Assembly: GCA_013415235.1 (NCBI GenBank)
Contig: JACBYF010000010.1
Location: forward strand, 1 to 56,446
Origin: Gemelliphila palaticanis
Lineage (GTDB): Bacteria; Bacillota; Bacilli; Staphylococcales; Gemellaceae
Direction of reading: 5' to 3'
Length of the DNA: 56,446 nucleotides
The notes below the pieces were generated by a model. That model saw nothing but the letters and a program-made list of their open reading frames with translations, was not told the origin of the DNA and made no database searches. How positions within the stretch are numbered: the first letter of the stretch is position 1; each line of letters starts with the position of its first letter. Below are positions 42,387 through 53,015 of this stretch, piece after piece. Made by a program: the position numbers and the translations under genes.

Positions 42387-42893
42387 TTATATGTTTTCAT
42401 TAAAATAATGTGTCAAGTCCGTGTAATAACTAATAAATTTCCCTCTCAAAGTTGTAATTTCAATATTAAAATATTTAAAATTACTAAATTTCTTATCTTT
42501 TTTATTAAACTTTTTATCTTTCAACGCTAAAAAATATCTACCATATGAATCTATCAACTTATTTAAGTAAGAATCCAAATCATCTCCTGATTTGTAATCC
42601 TTATTTATTTTTAAAGATGCTAAAATTAATATTTTTAAAAAATCTTTCTCTAAAAATTGTATATCTTGTTTGGAAATATCCTCTAATTTAGAATGTTCAG
42701 TTAAATTTTTTATAGATATTATTATTGAACACAATTCAGAAATATCATTTCTTAAATCTTTTAACTGGTCTATCTCTTTTTCTAATATTATCTTTTTCCT
42801 ATTTTTATTATTGTGTTTATTTTGTATAAAAATATTAATAGCAGTTAGCGTACAAGTCAATACTCCTATTCCAAAAGTTAACCAAATACCCAT
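42387..42893 (-). CDS. Uncharacterised membrane protein downstream of sigA
   Basis: A 168-aa protein with one N-terminal TM helix (about 3-23, IWLTFGIGVLTCTLTAINIFI) followed by a Lys-rich helical cytoplasmic part (about 30-168) with heptad-like segments. I recognise no family. It lies 30 bases after sigA on the same strand and ends at a terminator, so it is probably the third gene of the dnaG-sigA operon. A GGAG lies 11 bases before the ATG. Confidence 0.65.
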   Translation of the reverse strand: MGIWLTFGIGVLTCTLTAINIFIQNKHNNKNRKKIILEKEIDQLKDLRNDISELCSIIISIKNLTEHSKLEDISKQDIQFLEKDFLKILILASLKINKDYKSGDDLDSYLNKLIDSYGRYFLALKDKKFNKKDKKFSNFKYFNIEITTLRGKFISYYTDLTHYFNENI

Positions 42894-42923
42894 TTATATT
42901 TTATCTCCATTAAAATTTTTATT

Positions 42924-44015
42924 TTATTCCATAAAACCTTTTAGCTTATTAAGTTTAGATGGATGTTTTAATTTTCTTATTGCTTTCGCTTCTATCTGTC
43001 TAATTCTTTCACGAGTTACACCAAATGCACTACCTACTTCTTCTAAAGTATGAGTTTTCCCGTCTTTTAATCCAAATCTTAGCTTAAGAACATTTTCTTC
43101 TCTGTCTGTTAAAGTTTCTAATATTTCTTCTAATTGTTCTTTTAATAATTCATTTGCTGCGTGTTCTACAGGAGATTGAGCATCCTTATCTTCAATAAAA
43201 TCTCCCAAATGCGAATCATCTTCTTCTCCTATAGGAGTTTCTAAAGATACTGGTTCTTGAGCAATTTTTAAAATTTCTCTTACTTTTTCTGGTGTTAGCC
43301 CCATTTTTTCTGCTATTTCTTCTGGCTTTGGTTCTCTACCTAAATCTTGTAATAATTGTCTTTGAATTCTTATAAGTCTATTAATTGTTTCAACCATATG
43401 AACAGGTATACGTATAGTTCTCGCTTGATCAGCTATTGCTCGTGTTATAGCTTGTCTTATCCACCAGGTAGCGTATGTACTAAATTTGAATCCTTTTGAA
43501 TAATCAAATTTTTCTACTGCCTTAATAAGGCCCATATTTCCTTCTTGTATAAGATCTAAGAATAACATTCCTCTACCTACATATCTTTTAGCAATACTTA
43601 CTACTAATCTAAGATTGGCTTCTGCTAACTCTTGTTTCGCAAATTCTTTTTCTGCATCATTTCCACTTTCAATAATTTTTGCTAATTCTAATTCTCTCTC
43701 TTTAGATAATAAAGGCACTTTACCTATTTCTTTTAAATACATTCTTACAGGATCATTAGTTTTTATTCCTGCTGGAACAGATAAATCTTCTAAATTAAGT
43801 TCTTCTTCCTCTTCCTCTTCTGTTTGATCAGCATTAATTAATATAATATCTTCTCTGCTAAGCAATTCATAAAAATCATCTATCTCATCAGAAGAAACAT
43901 ACACGCTAGATAAAGCTTCTAATATTTCTTCTTGAGTTAATTCACCCGATTTTTTTCCTTTTTCTAAAAATTCATTTTTTATAGTTTCAAAGCTTTTTGA
44001 ATTATTAGTTGCCAT
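42924..44015 (-). CDS. sigA: Primary RNA polymerase sigma factor
   Basis: A 363-aa housekeeping sigma factor (RpoD/SigA). Region 1.1 is short and acidic (a Glu run at about 66-71). Region 1.2 has [17 protein letters not shown], region 2 [17 protein letters not shown] and the -10-binding [22 protein letters not shown] (in pieces), region 3 [14 protein letters not shown], and region 4 [17 protein letters not shown] and [20 protein letters not shown]. The standard -35/-10 promoters seen across the window fit this factor. It lies 11 bases after dnaG. Confidence 0.98.
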   Translation of the reverse strand: MATNNSKSFETIKNEFLEKGKKSGELTQEEILEALSSVYVSSDEIDDFYELLSREDIILINADQTEEEEEEELNLEDLSVPAGIKTNDPVRMYLKEIGKVPLLSKERELELAKIIESGNDAEKEFAKQELAEANLRLVVSIAKRYVGRGMLFLDLIQEGNMGLIKAVEKFDYSKGFKFSTYATWWIRQAITRAIADQARTIRIPVHMVETINRLIRIQRQLLQDLGREPKPEEIAEKMGLTPEKVREILKIAQEPVSLETPIGEEDDSHLGDFIEDKDAQSPVEHAANELLKEQLEEILETLTDREENVLKLRFGLKDGKTHTLEEVGSAFGVTRERIRQIEAKAIRKLKHPSKLNKLKGFME

Positions 44016-44026
44016 AGTATTTCTCC

Positions 44027-45826
44027 TTATTTCTTAAATTTTGTTAATTTTCTTAATATTTCAATTTGTTTATCATAGCTAGCTTCAGCTATCGCTGCTT
44101 TTAAATTTTCTTTTATTTCTATAACATCTTTTTTTAATATAGATGATTTTTTTAAGTAGTCAACATAGTATTTAACTATTTCTTTATTATTAACATCTAT
44201 TATTAATTTGTTACTGTCTGTTATGTAATTTACTAAATTTAGTAATTCTATATCATTTATATTATTTAAAAATTTATTAAACTCAAAATTGTTATAACTA
44301 TTATAATATACTACCAATGTATCAAATAATCTAGAAAATAGACTATCTTCAAAATTAAAACTATCTAATTCCTCGTAATATTCTAAAAAAATATTTCTAT
44401 CATATAAAAAATATTTAAATAATGCACATATTTTTTTATCATAATTAACACGATTATAAAATTTAGGTAAATCATATCTAGGTTCGTATCCTGTATTAAT
44501 ATTTATCCTATTATTTTTATAGTTTGATAATTCACGATATAATATATTTTTTTCAATGTTAAATTTACTAGATAAATAAGATACTATTATATCTTTAAGC
44601 GAATCGTCTTCTAAAGTGCTAATATTATTTAAAATTTCATTTTTATATTTTATTTTACTCTCAATATCATTTCCTGATAAATCTAGCAAATAATCAATTT
44701 TAAATTCAAGAAAATGTTTTTTATTTTTAGAAACATAATCATAAAAATTAAAATCTGCTGAACTATTATTATTTTTAGATATAAACTCATCTAAATCTTT
44801 AGAATTATAATATACCAAATTATACAATTTATTAGTTTGATATATAAGATCATTACCTATTTCTAACATAGATTTTATTCCAGAAGAATCATTATCTAAA
44901 GATAAAACTATATTATTAGTTAGTTTTAAAATTTCACCTATACACTTACTGTCAAGATTAGTTCCCATTAAAGCGACTATATTTTTTACTCCAGCCTGAT
45001 GAGAACTTATTACATCCATGTAGCCCTCACAAATAATAACTTGCTTTTCTTTTAGAATATGTTGCCTTGCATCATAATAATTGTATAAAGTATATCTTTT
45101 TTCAAAAATTTCTGTTTCATGGGTGTTATAATATTTAGCAATAGACTTATCATTAGACATAGTCCTACCAGAAAATGCAACAATTCTATTCTTTAAATCT
45201 TTTATAGGAAACATTATCCTATTTTTAAAAATATCATAATAATTTAAACTATCTTCTGATTGACCTATTATACCTGCCCTCTTTATAATATCTAAAGAAA
45301 TACTTTTTGAATTAAAAAAATTTATAGCCACACTACCATCAGGAGCATAGCCTAATTTAAAATTCTTTATAGTTTCTTTTGTAATTCCTCTATTTAGCAA
45401 ATATTCTAAAGCAGGTTCAGCTTCCTTAGTATTAAGTAAAATATAATTATAATAATCTGCTATTAGTTCATTAGCATAGAACATAAGGTCAATTTCATTA
45501 CTTAAATCGTATACATCTTTTTTATTATATGTATCTTCTAAATCTAAACCTAATCTATTTCCTAATTTAACAATAGCCTGATTGTATGTTATATTTTCTA
45601 TTTTAGATAAAAATTGAAAAATATTTCCACCATTTCCACATCCAAAACAATGAGCAATCTTTTTGTCAGGAGAGACTGTAAATGATGGAGTTTTCTCATT
45701 ATGAAAAGGACAAAGTCCTTTATAATTGTGACCTCTTTTTTCTAGATTTACATATTCACTAACTAAATCTACAATATCAATATTATCAAGTATATAATCT
45801 ATTTCTTTTTGTGAAATTTTTTTCAA
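44027..45826 (-). CDS. dnaG: DNA primase
   Basis: A 599-aa primase. The N-terminal CHC2 zinc finger ([17 protein letters not shown], then [10 protein letters not shown], about 37-66), the catalytic core with AFSGRTM and the Toprim motifs [20 protein letters not shown] and LSLDNDSSG, and a less conserved C-terminal DnaB-binding helical domain are all present. The start is a TTG (45826) five or so bases after AAAGGAGG. dnaG and sigA form the classic macromolecular-synthesis operon, but rpsU is not adjacent. Confidence 0.97.
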   Translation of the reverse strand: MKKISQKEIDYILDNIDIVDLVSEYVNLEKRGHNYKGLCPFHNEKTPSFTVSPDKKIAHCFGCGNGGNIFQFLSKIENITYNQAIVKLGNRLGLDLEDTYNKKDVYDLSNEIDLMFYANELIADYYNYILLNTKEAEPALEYLLNRGITKETIKNFKLGYAPDGSVAINFFNSKSISLDIIKRAGIIGQSEDSLNYYDIFKNRIMFPIKDLKNRIVAFSGRTMSNDKSIAKYYNTHETEIFEKRYTLYNYYDARQHILKEKQVIICEGYMDVISSHQAGVKNIVALMGTNLDSKCIGEILKLTNNIVLSLDNDSSGIKSMLEIGNDLIYQTNKLYNLVYYNSKDLDEFISKNNNSSADFNFYDYVSKNKKHFLEFKIDYLLDLSGNDIESKIKYKNEILNNISTLEDDSLKDIIVSYLSSKFNIEKNILYRELSNYKNNRININTGYEPRYDLPKFYNRVNYDKKICALFKYFLYDRNIFLEYYEELDSFNFEDSLFSRLFDTLVVYYNSYNNFEFNKFLNNINDIELLNLVNYITDSNKLIIDVNNKEIVKYYVDYLKKSSILKKDVIEIKENLKAAIAEASYDKQIEILRKLTKFKK

Positions 45827-45882
45827 AATATCTTCCTCCTTTTAGTTCAAAAGGTAAAAATGAACAAAATTTCTTAAATTTA

Positions 45883-45912
45883 ATTATATCACATATCTAA
45901 AAAAAATGTAAT
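45883..45912 (-). promoter_or_regulatory. Promoter of dnaG-sigA
   Basis: On the minus strand a TATAAT (45888-45883) is preceded by TTACAT (45912-45907) at 18 bases. It lies in the 313-base divergent gap shared with the glyQS T-box, back to back with that promoter. Confidence 0.5.
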
Positions 45913-45919
45913 TTTCTAT

Positions 45920-45948
45920 TGAAAAATTTTTAATAAAATGATAAAATT
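45920..45948 (+). promoter_or_regulatory. Promoter of the glyQS T-box leader
   Basis: TTGAAA (45920-45925) and TAAAAT (45943-45948) are separated by 17 bases, predicting a start near 45955, right where the T-box leader begins. Confidence 0.6.
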
Positions 45949-45954
45949 TTGTTA

Positions 45955-46115
45955 AAGCGAGTTAATGACGGTGAAAGATTAACAAATATAATATGGCATA
46001 AAATAAAAATTTTCATAATATAAAAGTTGAGTTTTTACTAATTAGGGTGGAACCGCGGATTTAATTCGTCCCTGTATATAAATAGTTATATTTATATACA
46101 GGGATTTTTATTTTT
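45955..46115 (+). promoter_or_regulatory. Glycine T-box riboswitch with intrinsic terminator
   Basis: The hallmark T-box sequence AGGGTGGAACCGCGG is at 46044-46058. Its AGGG can pair with TCCCT downstream (antiterminator). The competing terminator is a 15-bp perfect stem starting CCCTG (46070-46084, with 46089-46103) followed by ATTTTTATTTTT. GGC at 45996-45998 lies in the internal loop of a short hairpin (45989-46018) and would be the glycine specifier. Uncharged tRNA-Gly binding should allow readthrough into glyQS. The part before the T-box is only about 90 bases, which leaves little room for a full Stem I with its distal loops. Confidence 0.9.
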
Positions 46116-46139
46116 AAACTAAAAAAGGAGACATAAAAA

Positions 46140-47513
46140 ATGGATAAAATTTTATCTTTAGCAAAAAATAGAGGCTTTGTTTTTCAAGGTTCTGAAATAT
46201 ACGGAGGATTAGCTAATACTTGGGATTACGGGCCTTTAGGAATAGAATTAAAAAATAATATAAAAAAATCATGGTGGAAAAAATTCATTCAACAATCACC
46301 ATATAACGTAGGACTAGATAGTGCAATATTAATGAATCCTAAAACTTGGGAAGCATCTGGACACGTTGGTAACTTTAGTGACCCTATGATGGATTGTAAA
46401 GAATGTAAATCTAGATTAAGAGCAGATAAATTAATAGAAGAATACTACTTCAAAGAAAAAAATGAAGATATTGTTGTAGATGGACTACCTTTTGAAGAAT
46501 TAGAAAATATAATATCTGAAAATAATATTCCTTGTCCAGAATGTGGTAAACACAACTTTACTAATATTAGACAGTTTAATTTAATGTTTAAAACTAGCCA
46601 AGGTGTAGTTGAAAATTCTACAAGTGATATCTTTTTACGTCCTGAAACAGCACAAGGTATATTTGTTAACTTTAAAAATGTACAAAGAAGTATGAGAAAA
46701 AAATTACCTTTTGGTATAGGGCAAATAGGTAAATCTTTCCGTAATGAAATAACTCCTGGTAACTTTATATTTAGAACTAGAGAATTTGAACAAATGGAAT
46801 TAGAATTTTTCTGTGAACCTGGTACTGAATTAGAGTGGCATACTTATTGGAGAAACTATTGTGAAAAATGGTTACTTGATTTAGGTTTAAATAGTGAAAA
46901 TGTTAGACTAAGAGATCACGATAAGGAAGAATTATCTCACTATTCTAATGCTACAACTGATATAGAATTTAAGTTTCCATTTGGTTGGGGAGAACTTTGG
47001 GGTATTGCTTCTAGAACAGACTTCGATTTAAAACAGCATAGTGAACATTCAAAAACAGACCTAACTTATCACGATTTAATAAAAAATGAAAAATATTTAC
47101 CTTATTGTATAGAGCCATCTGTAGGTGTAGATCGCGTATTATTAGCATTTTTATGTGATGCTTATAAAGAAGAAGTAGTCGGGGAAAATGATACTCGGGT
47201 AGTATTAAAGTTCCACCCTGCTTTAGCTCCTTACAAAGCAGCTATACTACCTCTTTCTAAAAAACTTAGCGAATCTGCTTTAAAACTGTATGAAGAATTA
47301 TCTGCTGATTTTATGGTAGACTTTGATGAAACAGGTTCTATAGGTAAACGTTATAGAAGACAAGATGAAGTTGGTACTCCATTCTGCGTTACATATGATT
47401 TCGAATCAGAAAATGATAATATGGTAACCGTAAGAGATAGAGATACTATGGAACAAATAAGAATACCGATAACTGAACTGAAGAGTTATATAGAAAACAA
47501 ATTAAAATTTTAA
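46140..47513 (+). CDS. glyQS: Glycyl-tRNA synthetase (single-chain, dimeric type)
   Basis: A 457-aa class II synthetase of the alpha2 type. Motifs are [22 protein letters not shown] at the N-terminus, a zinc-type Cys cluster [13 protein letters not shown] and CPECGKHNF, motif 2 [29 protein letters not shown] (in pieces), motif 3 [13 protein letters not shown], and a C-terminal anticodon-binding domain (ending with [17 protein letters not shown] and [11 protein letters not shown]). It replaces the glyQ/glyS pair of many bacteria. The T-box controls it by glycine supply. AAAAGGAG lies before the ATG. Confidence 0.97.
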   Translation: MDKILSLAKNRGFVFQGSEIYGGLANTWDYGPLGIELKNNIKKSWWKKFIQQSPYNVGLDSAILMNPKTWEASGHVGNFSDPMMDCKECKSRLRADKLIEEYYFKEKNEDIVVDGLPFEELENIISENNIPCPECGKHNFTNIRQFNLMFKTSQGVVENSTSDIFLRPETAQGIFVNFKNVQRSMRKKLPFGIGQIGKSFRNEITPGNFIFRTREFEQMELEFFCEPGTELEWHTYWRNYCEKWLLDLGLNSENVRLRDHDKEELSHYSNATTDIEFKFPFGWGELWGIASRTDFDLKQHSEHSKTDLTYHDLIKNEKYLPYCIEPSVGVDRVLLAFLCDAYKEEVVGENDTRVVLKFHPALAPYKAAILPLSKKLSESALKLYEELSADFMVDFDETGSIGKRYRRQDEVGTPFCVTYDFESENDNMVTVRDRDTMEQIRIPITELKSYIENKLKF

Positions 47514-47540
47514 AATAAATGCTGTATATTAAATACGGGG

Positions 47541-47571
47541 CATGGAGAAAAATGAAAAATATTTCTCCATG
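47541..47571. terminator. Terminator between glyQS and the helicase gene
   Basis: A 10-bp perfect stem, CATGGAGAAA with TTTCTCCATG, around an 11-base loop, between converging genes. ACCTTTATTT follows on the plus strand. It can serve glyQS and possibly the helicase gene. Confidence 0.7.
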
Positions 47572-47594
47572 ACCTTTATTTGACTTAGAGCATT

Positions 47595-49622
47595 TTAAAT
47601 AGAGTCAAGATAATAAATATTATCACCAAAAATATCTTTAATATTATTTAATATGTTTTCTTGTACATCAGAAATATAGATTACAAAAAGATTTTTTTTA
47701 GCCCTTGAACATGCTACATACAATAAATTGCGGACTTCTTGAAATTGTGAATCTACATCAGTCAAAGTATTATAGTTGTCAAAAAAATATTTACAATAAT
47801 TTTTCTTTCTAGCAAAATTATCTTGTAACACAACAACTACATTATCAAATTCTAAACCTTTTGAACCGTGTAATGTATAGTAGCTGATATCCTCATGTTT
47901 AGAATCATCAAAAACATACTCATACCACTTGATAAATTGTGAGACTTCTAGTCCAAAAAATTCATCTATTATTGTAAAGCTTCTTTCAGTCTCATCCTCT
48001 GAGTCTTGAGAATACTCAAAGTAATTGTAAGCTCGATTTTTAATATTTAATAACATATTTTCAGCACTACCATCTATCGAGAATATTTTTCTTAAAATAT
48101 CTTCACCTGAGATTCGTCCTTGAATGCCAACAATTTTATTAATACATCCATCAATGGTCAATGTTGACAAGTTAATTTCTCGCAAACTACTAATAAACTG
48201 TCTCATACTTCCGAATGTTAGTGTTGATTTAGATGCTACTATAAACTGAACAATTTCCTTAACAGTTGAATTAGAATCCGCTGACTTTTGAATAAAGTCT
48301 ATGAAAGTTAAAATCTCTCTTAAAAACCATCCCATATGTTGTAAATTCTTCTGTAAAAATTCATTAGTAACATTTTCATAGTTAGTACCACTAAATCGAG
48401 GAAATTTTTTCAAAACAGACAATAGCTCATGAAATCCTCGAGCCTTGGAAATATCATCATTTTTCATTAAAAGACAGGCTGTATTATCAGTCAGACTGTT
48501 TTCCAGTAAAAAAGCATCTAAATCAAAATCATCACTAGCAACATAAAAATTATAAGAACCATTATCAAAATCAGTATATATAGATTGTTGTCCAAAATTG
48601 TCATTTCTAATTTTTTCAATTAATTCGACAATCTGTTTAGAAGAACGACGATTAAAGATTTTCTCAATACTCTTGTACTTTTCTTTATTTGGAAGTTGTC
48701 CTATTCCTGAACCATAAATATTCTGTAAAGCATCTCCAAAAAAACCTACTACAAAGTTTTGTTTAGATTTTGAATATTCTCTAATGCTATCAATAATCTC
48801 AACAACTTTTTCATCCGTATCTTGATACTCATCAACTAATATGTAAGGATAACTATCTGAAAATAATCTCTTTAATAAATTATAACTTGTAATAATATTT
48901 TTGCAGTAAAGTAACAATGTATCATGGCTAATAACATAATTTTCAAGCTTATCTCGGTTTTGAATTGGATTATAGAAAATTTTTCTGGAGCTTTTATTTT
49001 TAATTTCCATCAGCGTTCTTTTTAGCTTACACTCTTTATTAATATTTTTAACTAAACTACTAAAATTATTGACATTACTTAGATATGGTCTAAAGTAATC
49101 ATCATAGCCTATAATTACCTCTTTGAAATTTTTTGCAGGACTATTAGATACACTATAAAATATTTTTAGGAAGTCTTCATTACAAATACGCTCTTGAAAA
49201 TCATTCTGAACCACCTTGGAACAAAGAGGATTCTTGTTTATCTCTTGCTCAATTTTAGATAGTTCATCAGTTATTTTATTCTTATGTTCTTCAGTCAGAA
49301 GTTCTTGCTGAATACCAATAAATCCCCAAAGAAATTCATGAATTGTAGATACTACTACCGAAGTATTTTTTCCAAGTCTATTAAGAATCTCATTTTTTGC
49401 AGCATTAGTATAAGTAATACACAATATTTTTTGATTACTTAACTTTAAATTTTCTCCCCTCGTCTTCAAAATATGCTCAATTGATTTTTGAAGTGCATAG
49501 GTTTTTCCTGCTCCAGCTCCAGCATTGAAACAAAAACTCTTAAAATTATCGAAACATTCATTAATTTCTTTCTGGATGCCTAACTCTAGTTCTATATTTT
49601 CTTTACTAATCGTATATGTCAT
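47595..49622 (-). CDS. UvrD/Rep-like helicase of a Gabija-type defence pair
   Basis: A 675-aa superfamily 1A helicase. Motifs are CFNAGAGAGKTYALQKS (Walker A, about 31-47), LCITYTNAAKNEI (Ia), VSTIHEFLWGF, ILVDEYQDTDEK (motif II, about 259-270), VGFFGDALQNIYG (III), YTLHGSKGLEFDNVVVVLQ (V), and LLYVACSRAKKNLFVIY (VI). It is preceded by three bases and the OLD-family nuclease, the gajA-gajB order of Gabija systems. At 675 aa it is longer than the typical GajB (about 500). Alternatively it is a UvrD partner of a class 2 OLD repair nuclease. Confidence 0.85.
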   Translation of the reverse strand: MTYTISKENIELELGIQKEINECFDNFKSFCFNAGAGAGKTYALQKSIEHILKTRGENLKLSNQKILCITYTNAAKNEILNRLGKNTSVVVSTIHEFLWGFIGIQQELLTEEHKNKITDELSKIEQEINKNPLCSKVVQNDFQERICNEDFLKIFYSVSNSPAKNFKEVIIGYDDYFRPYLSNVNNFSSLVKNINKECKLKRTLMEIKNKSSRKIFYNPIQNRDKLENYVISHDTLLLYCKNIITSYNLLKRLFSDSYPYILVDEYQDTDEKVVEIIDSIREYSKSKQNFVVGFFGDALQNIYGSGIGQLPNKEKYKSIEKIFNRRSSKQIVELIEKIRNDNFGQQSIYTDFDNGSYNFYVASDDFDLDAFLLENSLTDNTACLLMKNDDISKARGFHELLSVLKKFPRFSGTNYENVTNEFLQKNLQHMGWFLREILTFIDFIQKSADSNSTVKEIVQFIVASKSTLTFGSMRQFISSLREINLSTLTIDGCINKIVGIQGRISGEDILRKIFSIDGSAENMLLNIKNRAYNYFEYSQDSEDETERSFTIIDEFFGLEVSQFIKWYEYVFDDSKHEDISYYTLHGSKGLEFDNVVVVLQDNFARKKNYCKYFFDNYNTLTDVDSQFQEVRNLLYVACSRAKKNLFVIYISDVQENILNNIKDIFGDNIYYLDSI

Positions 49623-49625
49623 CGT

Positions 49626-51860
49626 TTACTCCTTAAAATAATCACTAAGTGCACCTAACCCCGATTCAATATATTTAGGAAGTTTGAGACTAAAAGTCTT
49701 ATCGTTTATTGATAGGAATACTATCCCTGTAGCAAATTTTGATTTACTATCAGACAATTTAACTTGATACATATAAGATTTATCTGCGATTTCTGATGCT
49801 TCGTCAATATCTTTAAAATATTTCGTGCTAGGATGTACGTGCTTTAAAAGTGTAATTAAAGATTTTTTATTTAGTTTTTCTTCTTCATTGTTACTTACAG
49901 CATTAGTTAAAATAATTGCTTCTTCAAAGCTGGTAGCATAGTATCCATTGATTTTACCTTGAGAATACATTGAAATATTTTTATTTTCAAAAATCAACTC
50001 TTCTTTATTCGTAAGCATCTCAATTAACTTAGCGTTAATACTATCAGGTTTTGCTTTGTTATCATTTAATTCTTTTTTTACAAAATACTGTATAGTTCCA
50101 TTTGTACTCATCAAATAGTTTTCTTCTTTACCATATTTTTTTTCTAAATTAGAAATATTTGACGGAATAATACTACCATTAACTATCTTTTCAGATTCCG
50201 TTCTTTTTAAATCTAAATCTGTAAAAATAATAGTTTTTATTTCTAATAACTCTAGTAAAGTAATAAACTGATGGGCATAGGCTCCGTCAATTCTATAAAC
50301 CTTTATATGATGATTTTTCAAAGTGTGATGTCTATCAATTTCGTACCTTATATAGGTTTCTTCAGAAACTCCTTCAACTAAAACCACTGCATCGGCAAAG
50401 AAAATATCTGATATCTCTAGTCTTAAATATTTTTTAATATATTCATAAACTTCTTTATTGTTATCACTACCAGACACTATTCTGTCATCACTTATGTTTT
50501 TAATAATATTATTCACGCCTGCTTGACCTAAATAACTAATATTATTCAGAGTATTTCCTGAGTGGATCTTACTGTTTAAAATATGTGTTGAATGAGTCGT
50601 TATGACAATTTGAAATGTGTCGAGTTGTTGTTTTTTACCCAATAAAGTAGCAATTGCTTTTGAAATATTTTTTATAAATAACTCTTGCATCTGAGGATGC
50701 ATAAATGACTCTGGTTCTTCAATACAGAGAACGTTCACTGAACCATTAATATCATTCTCTCTGTATAACTCAATATAGTCAACAATCTTTGCGATAATAA
50801 CCATTAAATTTGTATATCCCATTCCAAACTGACTTTCAGGTATATTATTATTTCCTTCCTGATACTCATAAATAATACTATTTGCAAAAATTTTCTCTAA
50901 AGTCACATCAGGATGTAGATTCATCTTTAGATTCTTAGTCGACTCAATACTAGATACTGCACTTTGAAGAATATCCCTTATATTGGTATTAACCATGTCT
51001 TTTACTTGAAAATTAATATCACCAACTAAACTATCAATTGGCGCAATATCATTATTTTTTATATAAGTTGAAACTATTTTATTATAAGCTTGTGAAAGTG
51101 TCTTGTCATTTTTAACAGTATTTGCTTCTATTGTTTCTACCTTCAGTAATGAGGATAGAGAAAATTCTTTAGCAGGCTCCTCTCTTCCCTGTGGATAACA
51201 ATTTAATATAAAGTAATTACTACTAAACAAATCTAAAAACTTTCGATATTGAACCTCTTTTTTATATTCTACGTATTGATTAGCGTGCTGTTCCTTATCA
51301 TAAAAATAGCTAGTCTTTATCTTAACTAACTCTTCTAAAAAAGATACTACATCTGCTACTTCATATTTAATAATAATTGAGACTTCTGCCACCTCCGCGT
51401 TTCCCTGAGCTGCACCTGAATCGATTCCTGCTAAGATTAATATATCTTCAAAACTTGAAATTATATCATTTTCGTCATCAATTCCTAATACTAGTAGAAA
51501 TTTCATACTAGGAAACGTATCAATATTTTTTATCTCTTCTTCAGATTTACTATCAATATTCTCTCGATACCAATCTGATAACATTTTTAAATTAAAATCT
51601 GTATACTTAAAAATATTTCTACTGCCTGATTTTGTATTTTGTAGTGTATCTAATAATCTGACAATTGTACTTTTACCAGAATTATTTTTTCCTACAATTA
51701 ACGATGAACTTTCTGATATATACTGTTCTGTTATATCTATCTTTTTTGATTCCTCTACATCATCTGTCATTTCAGGCCATTTACTGTGAGCAAAGTTGAT
51801 AGTTTGTTCCTCTTCACCATATTTTCTATAATTCTTTATTGATAGACTTTTTAAATACAT
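49626..51860 (-). CDS. OLD-family ATP-dependent nuclease (GajA-like)
   Basis: A 744-aa protein with an N-terminal ABC-type ATPase and a C-terminal Toprim nuclease. The ATPase has LIVGKNNSGKSTIVRLLD (Walker A, about 54-71), the GMGYTNLMVIIAKI signature region and VLCIEEPESFMHPQMQ (Walker B), then ITTHSTHIL. The Toprim part has DAVVLVEGVSEETYI (about 488-502) and IIFTDLDLKR (about 545-554). This is the layout of OLD proteins and of GajA, which nicks DNA when nucleotides are depleted during phage infection. GajA is usually about 580 aa, so this one is larger. It lies in its own two-gene unit. Confidence 0.85.
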   Translation of the reverse strand: MYLKSLSIKNYRKYGEEEQTINFAHSKWPEMTDDVEESKKIDITEQYISESSSLIVGKNNSGKSTIVRLLDTLQNTKSGSRNIFKYTDFNLKMLSDWYRENIDSKSEEEIKNIDTFPSMKFLLVLGIDDENDIISSFEDILILAGIDSGAAQGNAEVAEVSIIIKYEVADVVSFLEELVKIKTSYFYDKEQHANQYVEYKKEVQYRKFLDLFSSNYFILNCYPQGREEPAKEFSLSSLLKVETIEANTVKNDKTLSQAYNKIVSTYIKNNDIAPIDSLVGDINFQVKDMVNTNIRDILQSAVSSIESTKNLKMNLHPDVTLEKIFANSIIYEYQEGNNNIPESQFGMGYTNLMVIIAKIVDYIELYRENDINGSVNVLCIEEPESFMHPQMQELFIKNISKAIATLLGKKQQLDTFQIVITTHSTHILNSKIHSGNTLNNISYLGQAGVNNIIKNISDDRIVSGSDNNKEVYEYIKKYLRLEISDIFFADAVVLVEGVSEETYIRYEIDRHHTLKNHHIKVYRIDGAYAHQFITLLELLEIKTIIFTDLDLKRTESEKIVNGSIIPSNISNLEKKYGKEENYLMSTNGTIQYFVKKELNDNKAKPDSINAKLIEMLTNKEELIFENKNISMYSQGKINGYYATSFEEAIILTNAVSNNEEEKLNKKSLITLLKHVHPSTKYFKDIDEASEIADKSYMYQVKLSDSKSKFATGIVFLSINDKTFSLKLPKYIESGLGALSDYFKE

Positions 51861-51991
51861 ATAAACACCTCTATACTAATATAAATTATTAATTATTTTA
51901 TTTTATTTTACAGATTTCTAAATATTAATTATGAAATAAACTACAATTATATTATACTATAATTCTAATATAATCTATATTTATTCATAAT

Positions 51992-53014
51992 TTAATTAAA
52001 CCACTTAAACACAGTTTTAAATGGAGTATTTAAATCCGTATTAAATACTCTATGAATATCATTTATATTTTTAACAGGACTATCCTCTAAAATAATATTT
52101 TTTAATCTATTCTGTATTTTTTTATCTTTTATAATTTCTATTACTTTTTCAAAATCTTCTCTTCCTGAACGTGATGATCCTATTAGAGTCATTCCTTTTT
52201 CTAATATATCTCGAGTATTTATGCTTACTTTATTCTCACTAACACCCATTAATATAAGCGTTCCTTGAGGTTTTATATACTTTATAACATCATTTATCGC
52301 AGATGCACTACCGTCTCCCCCAGTGCATTCAAAAGCATGATCAAAAGTTAAATCTTCTGGTAGTTCACTTGCTAAATATTTTTCTTTTACAAAATTAAAT
52401 ATAGATAACTTTTCATAGTGTCTACCTATCACTATAAGCTCTGTATCCGGAAGATGATATTTTAATATATTAGCTACTACATAAGATAAACTACCATCTC
52501 CTATTATCGCTATTCTTTCTTTTTTTGAATGTGCTACTTTTTCAAACCTATTATATGCATGTTGAGCAACACTTAAAAATTCACTTATAGCTGCTACTCT
52601 ATCGTCTACATCATCATAAGCAACAACTCTATCTACAGCCAGCGATATTATCTCCTGCATAAAACCATTAAAGCCACTAGATAAAAATTTTGATCCATTC
52701 ATATAGTTTTCATAAAATTCACCATCACTCGATTTTGGTGGTTGATTAGGTATTAGTACTACTTTTTGCCCTACTTTATAAGTATTTGTTGGATCTGATA
52801 AAACTATCCCACAGCATTCATGTATTAAAGCCATCGGTAATTTTTTTGATAATACTTTAGGGTCTCTTCTTCCTTGATAATATCTTTGATCAGCATGACA
52901 AAGCGCCATATAATTAGGTCTTATTATTACATTGTTTTTATTATTTAGAGATAGCTCTTCAAATTCTATGTTTATTAATTTAGGTTTAACAAGTTGATAA
53001 ATACTATTAATCAT
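51992..53014 (-). CDS. tarJ: Ribulose-5-phosphate reductase (TarJ/Bcs1-type)
   Basis: A 340-aa medium-chain alcohol dehydrogenase-like protein of the TarJ family, which reduces ribulose 5-phosphate to ribitol 5-phosphate with NADPH for CDP-ribitol. Visible parts are the zinc-binding CHADQRYYQGRR with the catalytic Cys, ALIHECCGIV, VVLIPNQPP and the nucleotide fold IAIIGDGSLSYVV. The assignment rests on its family look and on tarI lying 1 base upstream. tarIJ supplies ribitol phosphate for wall teichoic acid or ribitol-containing polysaccharide. Confidence 0.85.
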   Translation of the reverse strand: MINSIYQLVKPKLINIEFEELSLNNKNNVIIRPNYMALCHADQRYYQGRRDPKVLSKKLPMALIHECCGIVLSDPTNTYKVGQKVVLIPNQPPKSSDGEFYENYMNGSKFLSSGFNGFMQEIISLAVDRVVAYDDVDDRVAAISEFLSVAQHAYNRFEKVAHSKKERIAIIGDGSLSYVVANILKYHLPDTELIVIGRHYEKLSIFNFVKEKYLASELPEDLTFDHAFECTGGDGSASAINDVIKYIKPQGTLILMGVSENKVSINTRDILEKGMTLIGSSRSGREDFEKVIEIIKDKKIQNRLKNIILEDSPVKNINDIHRVFNTDLNTPFKTVFKWFN

Positions 53015-53015
53015 A

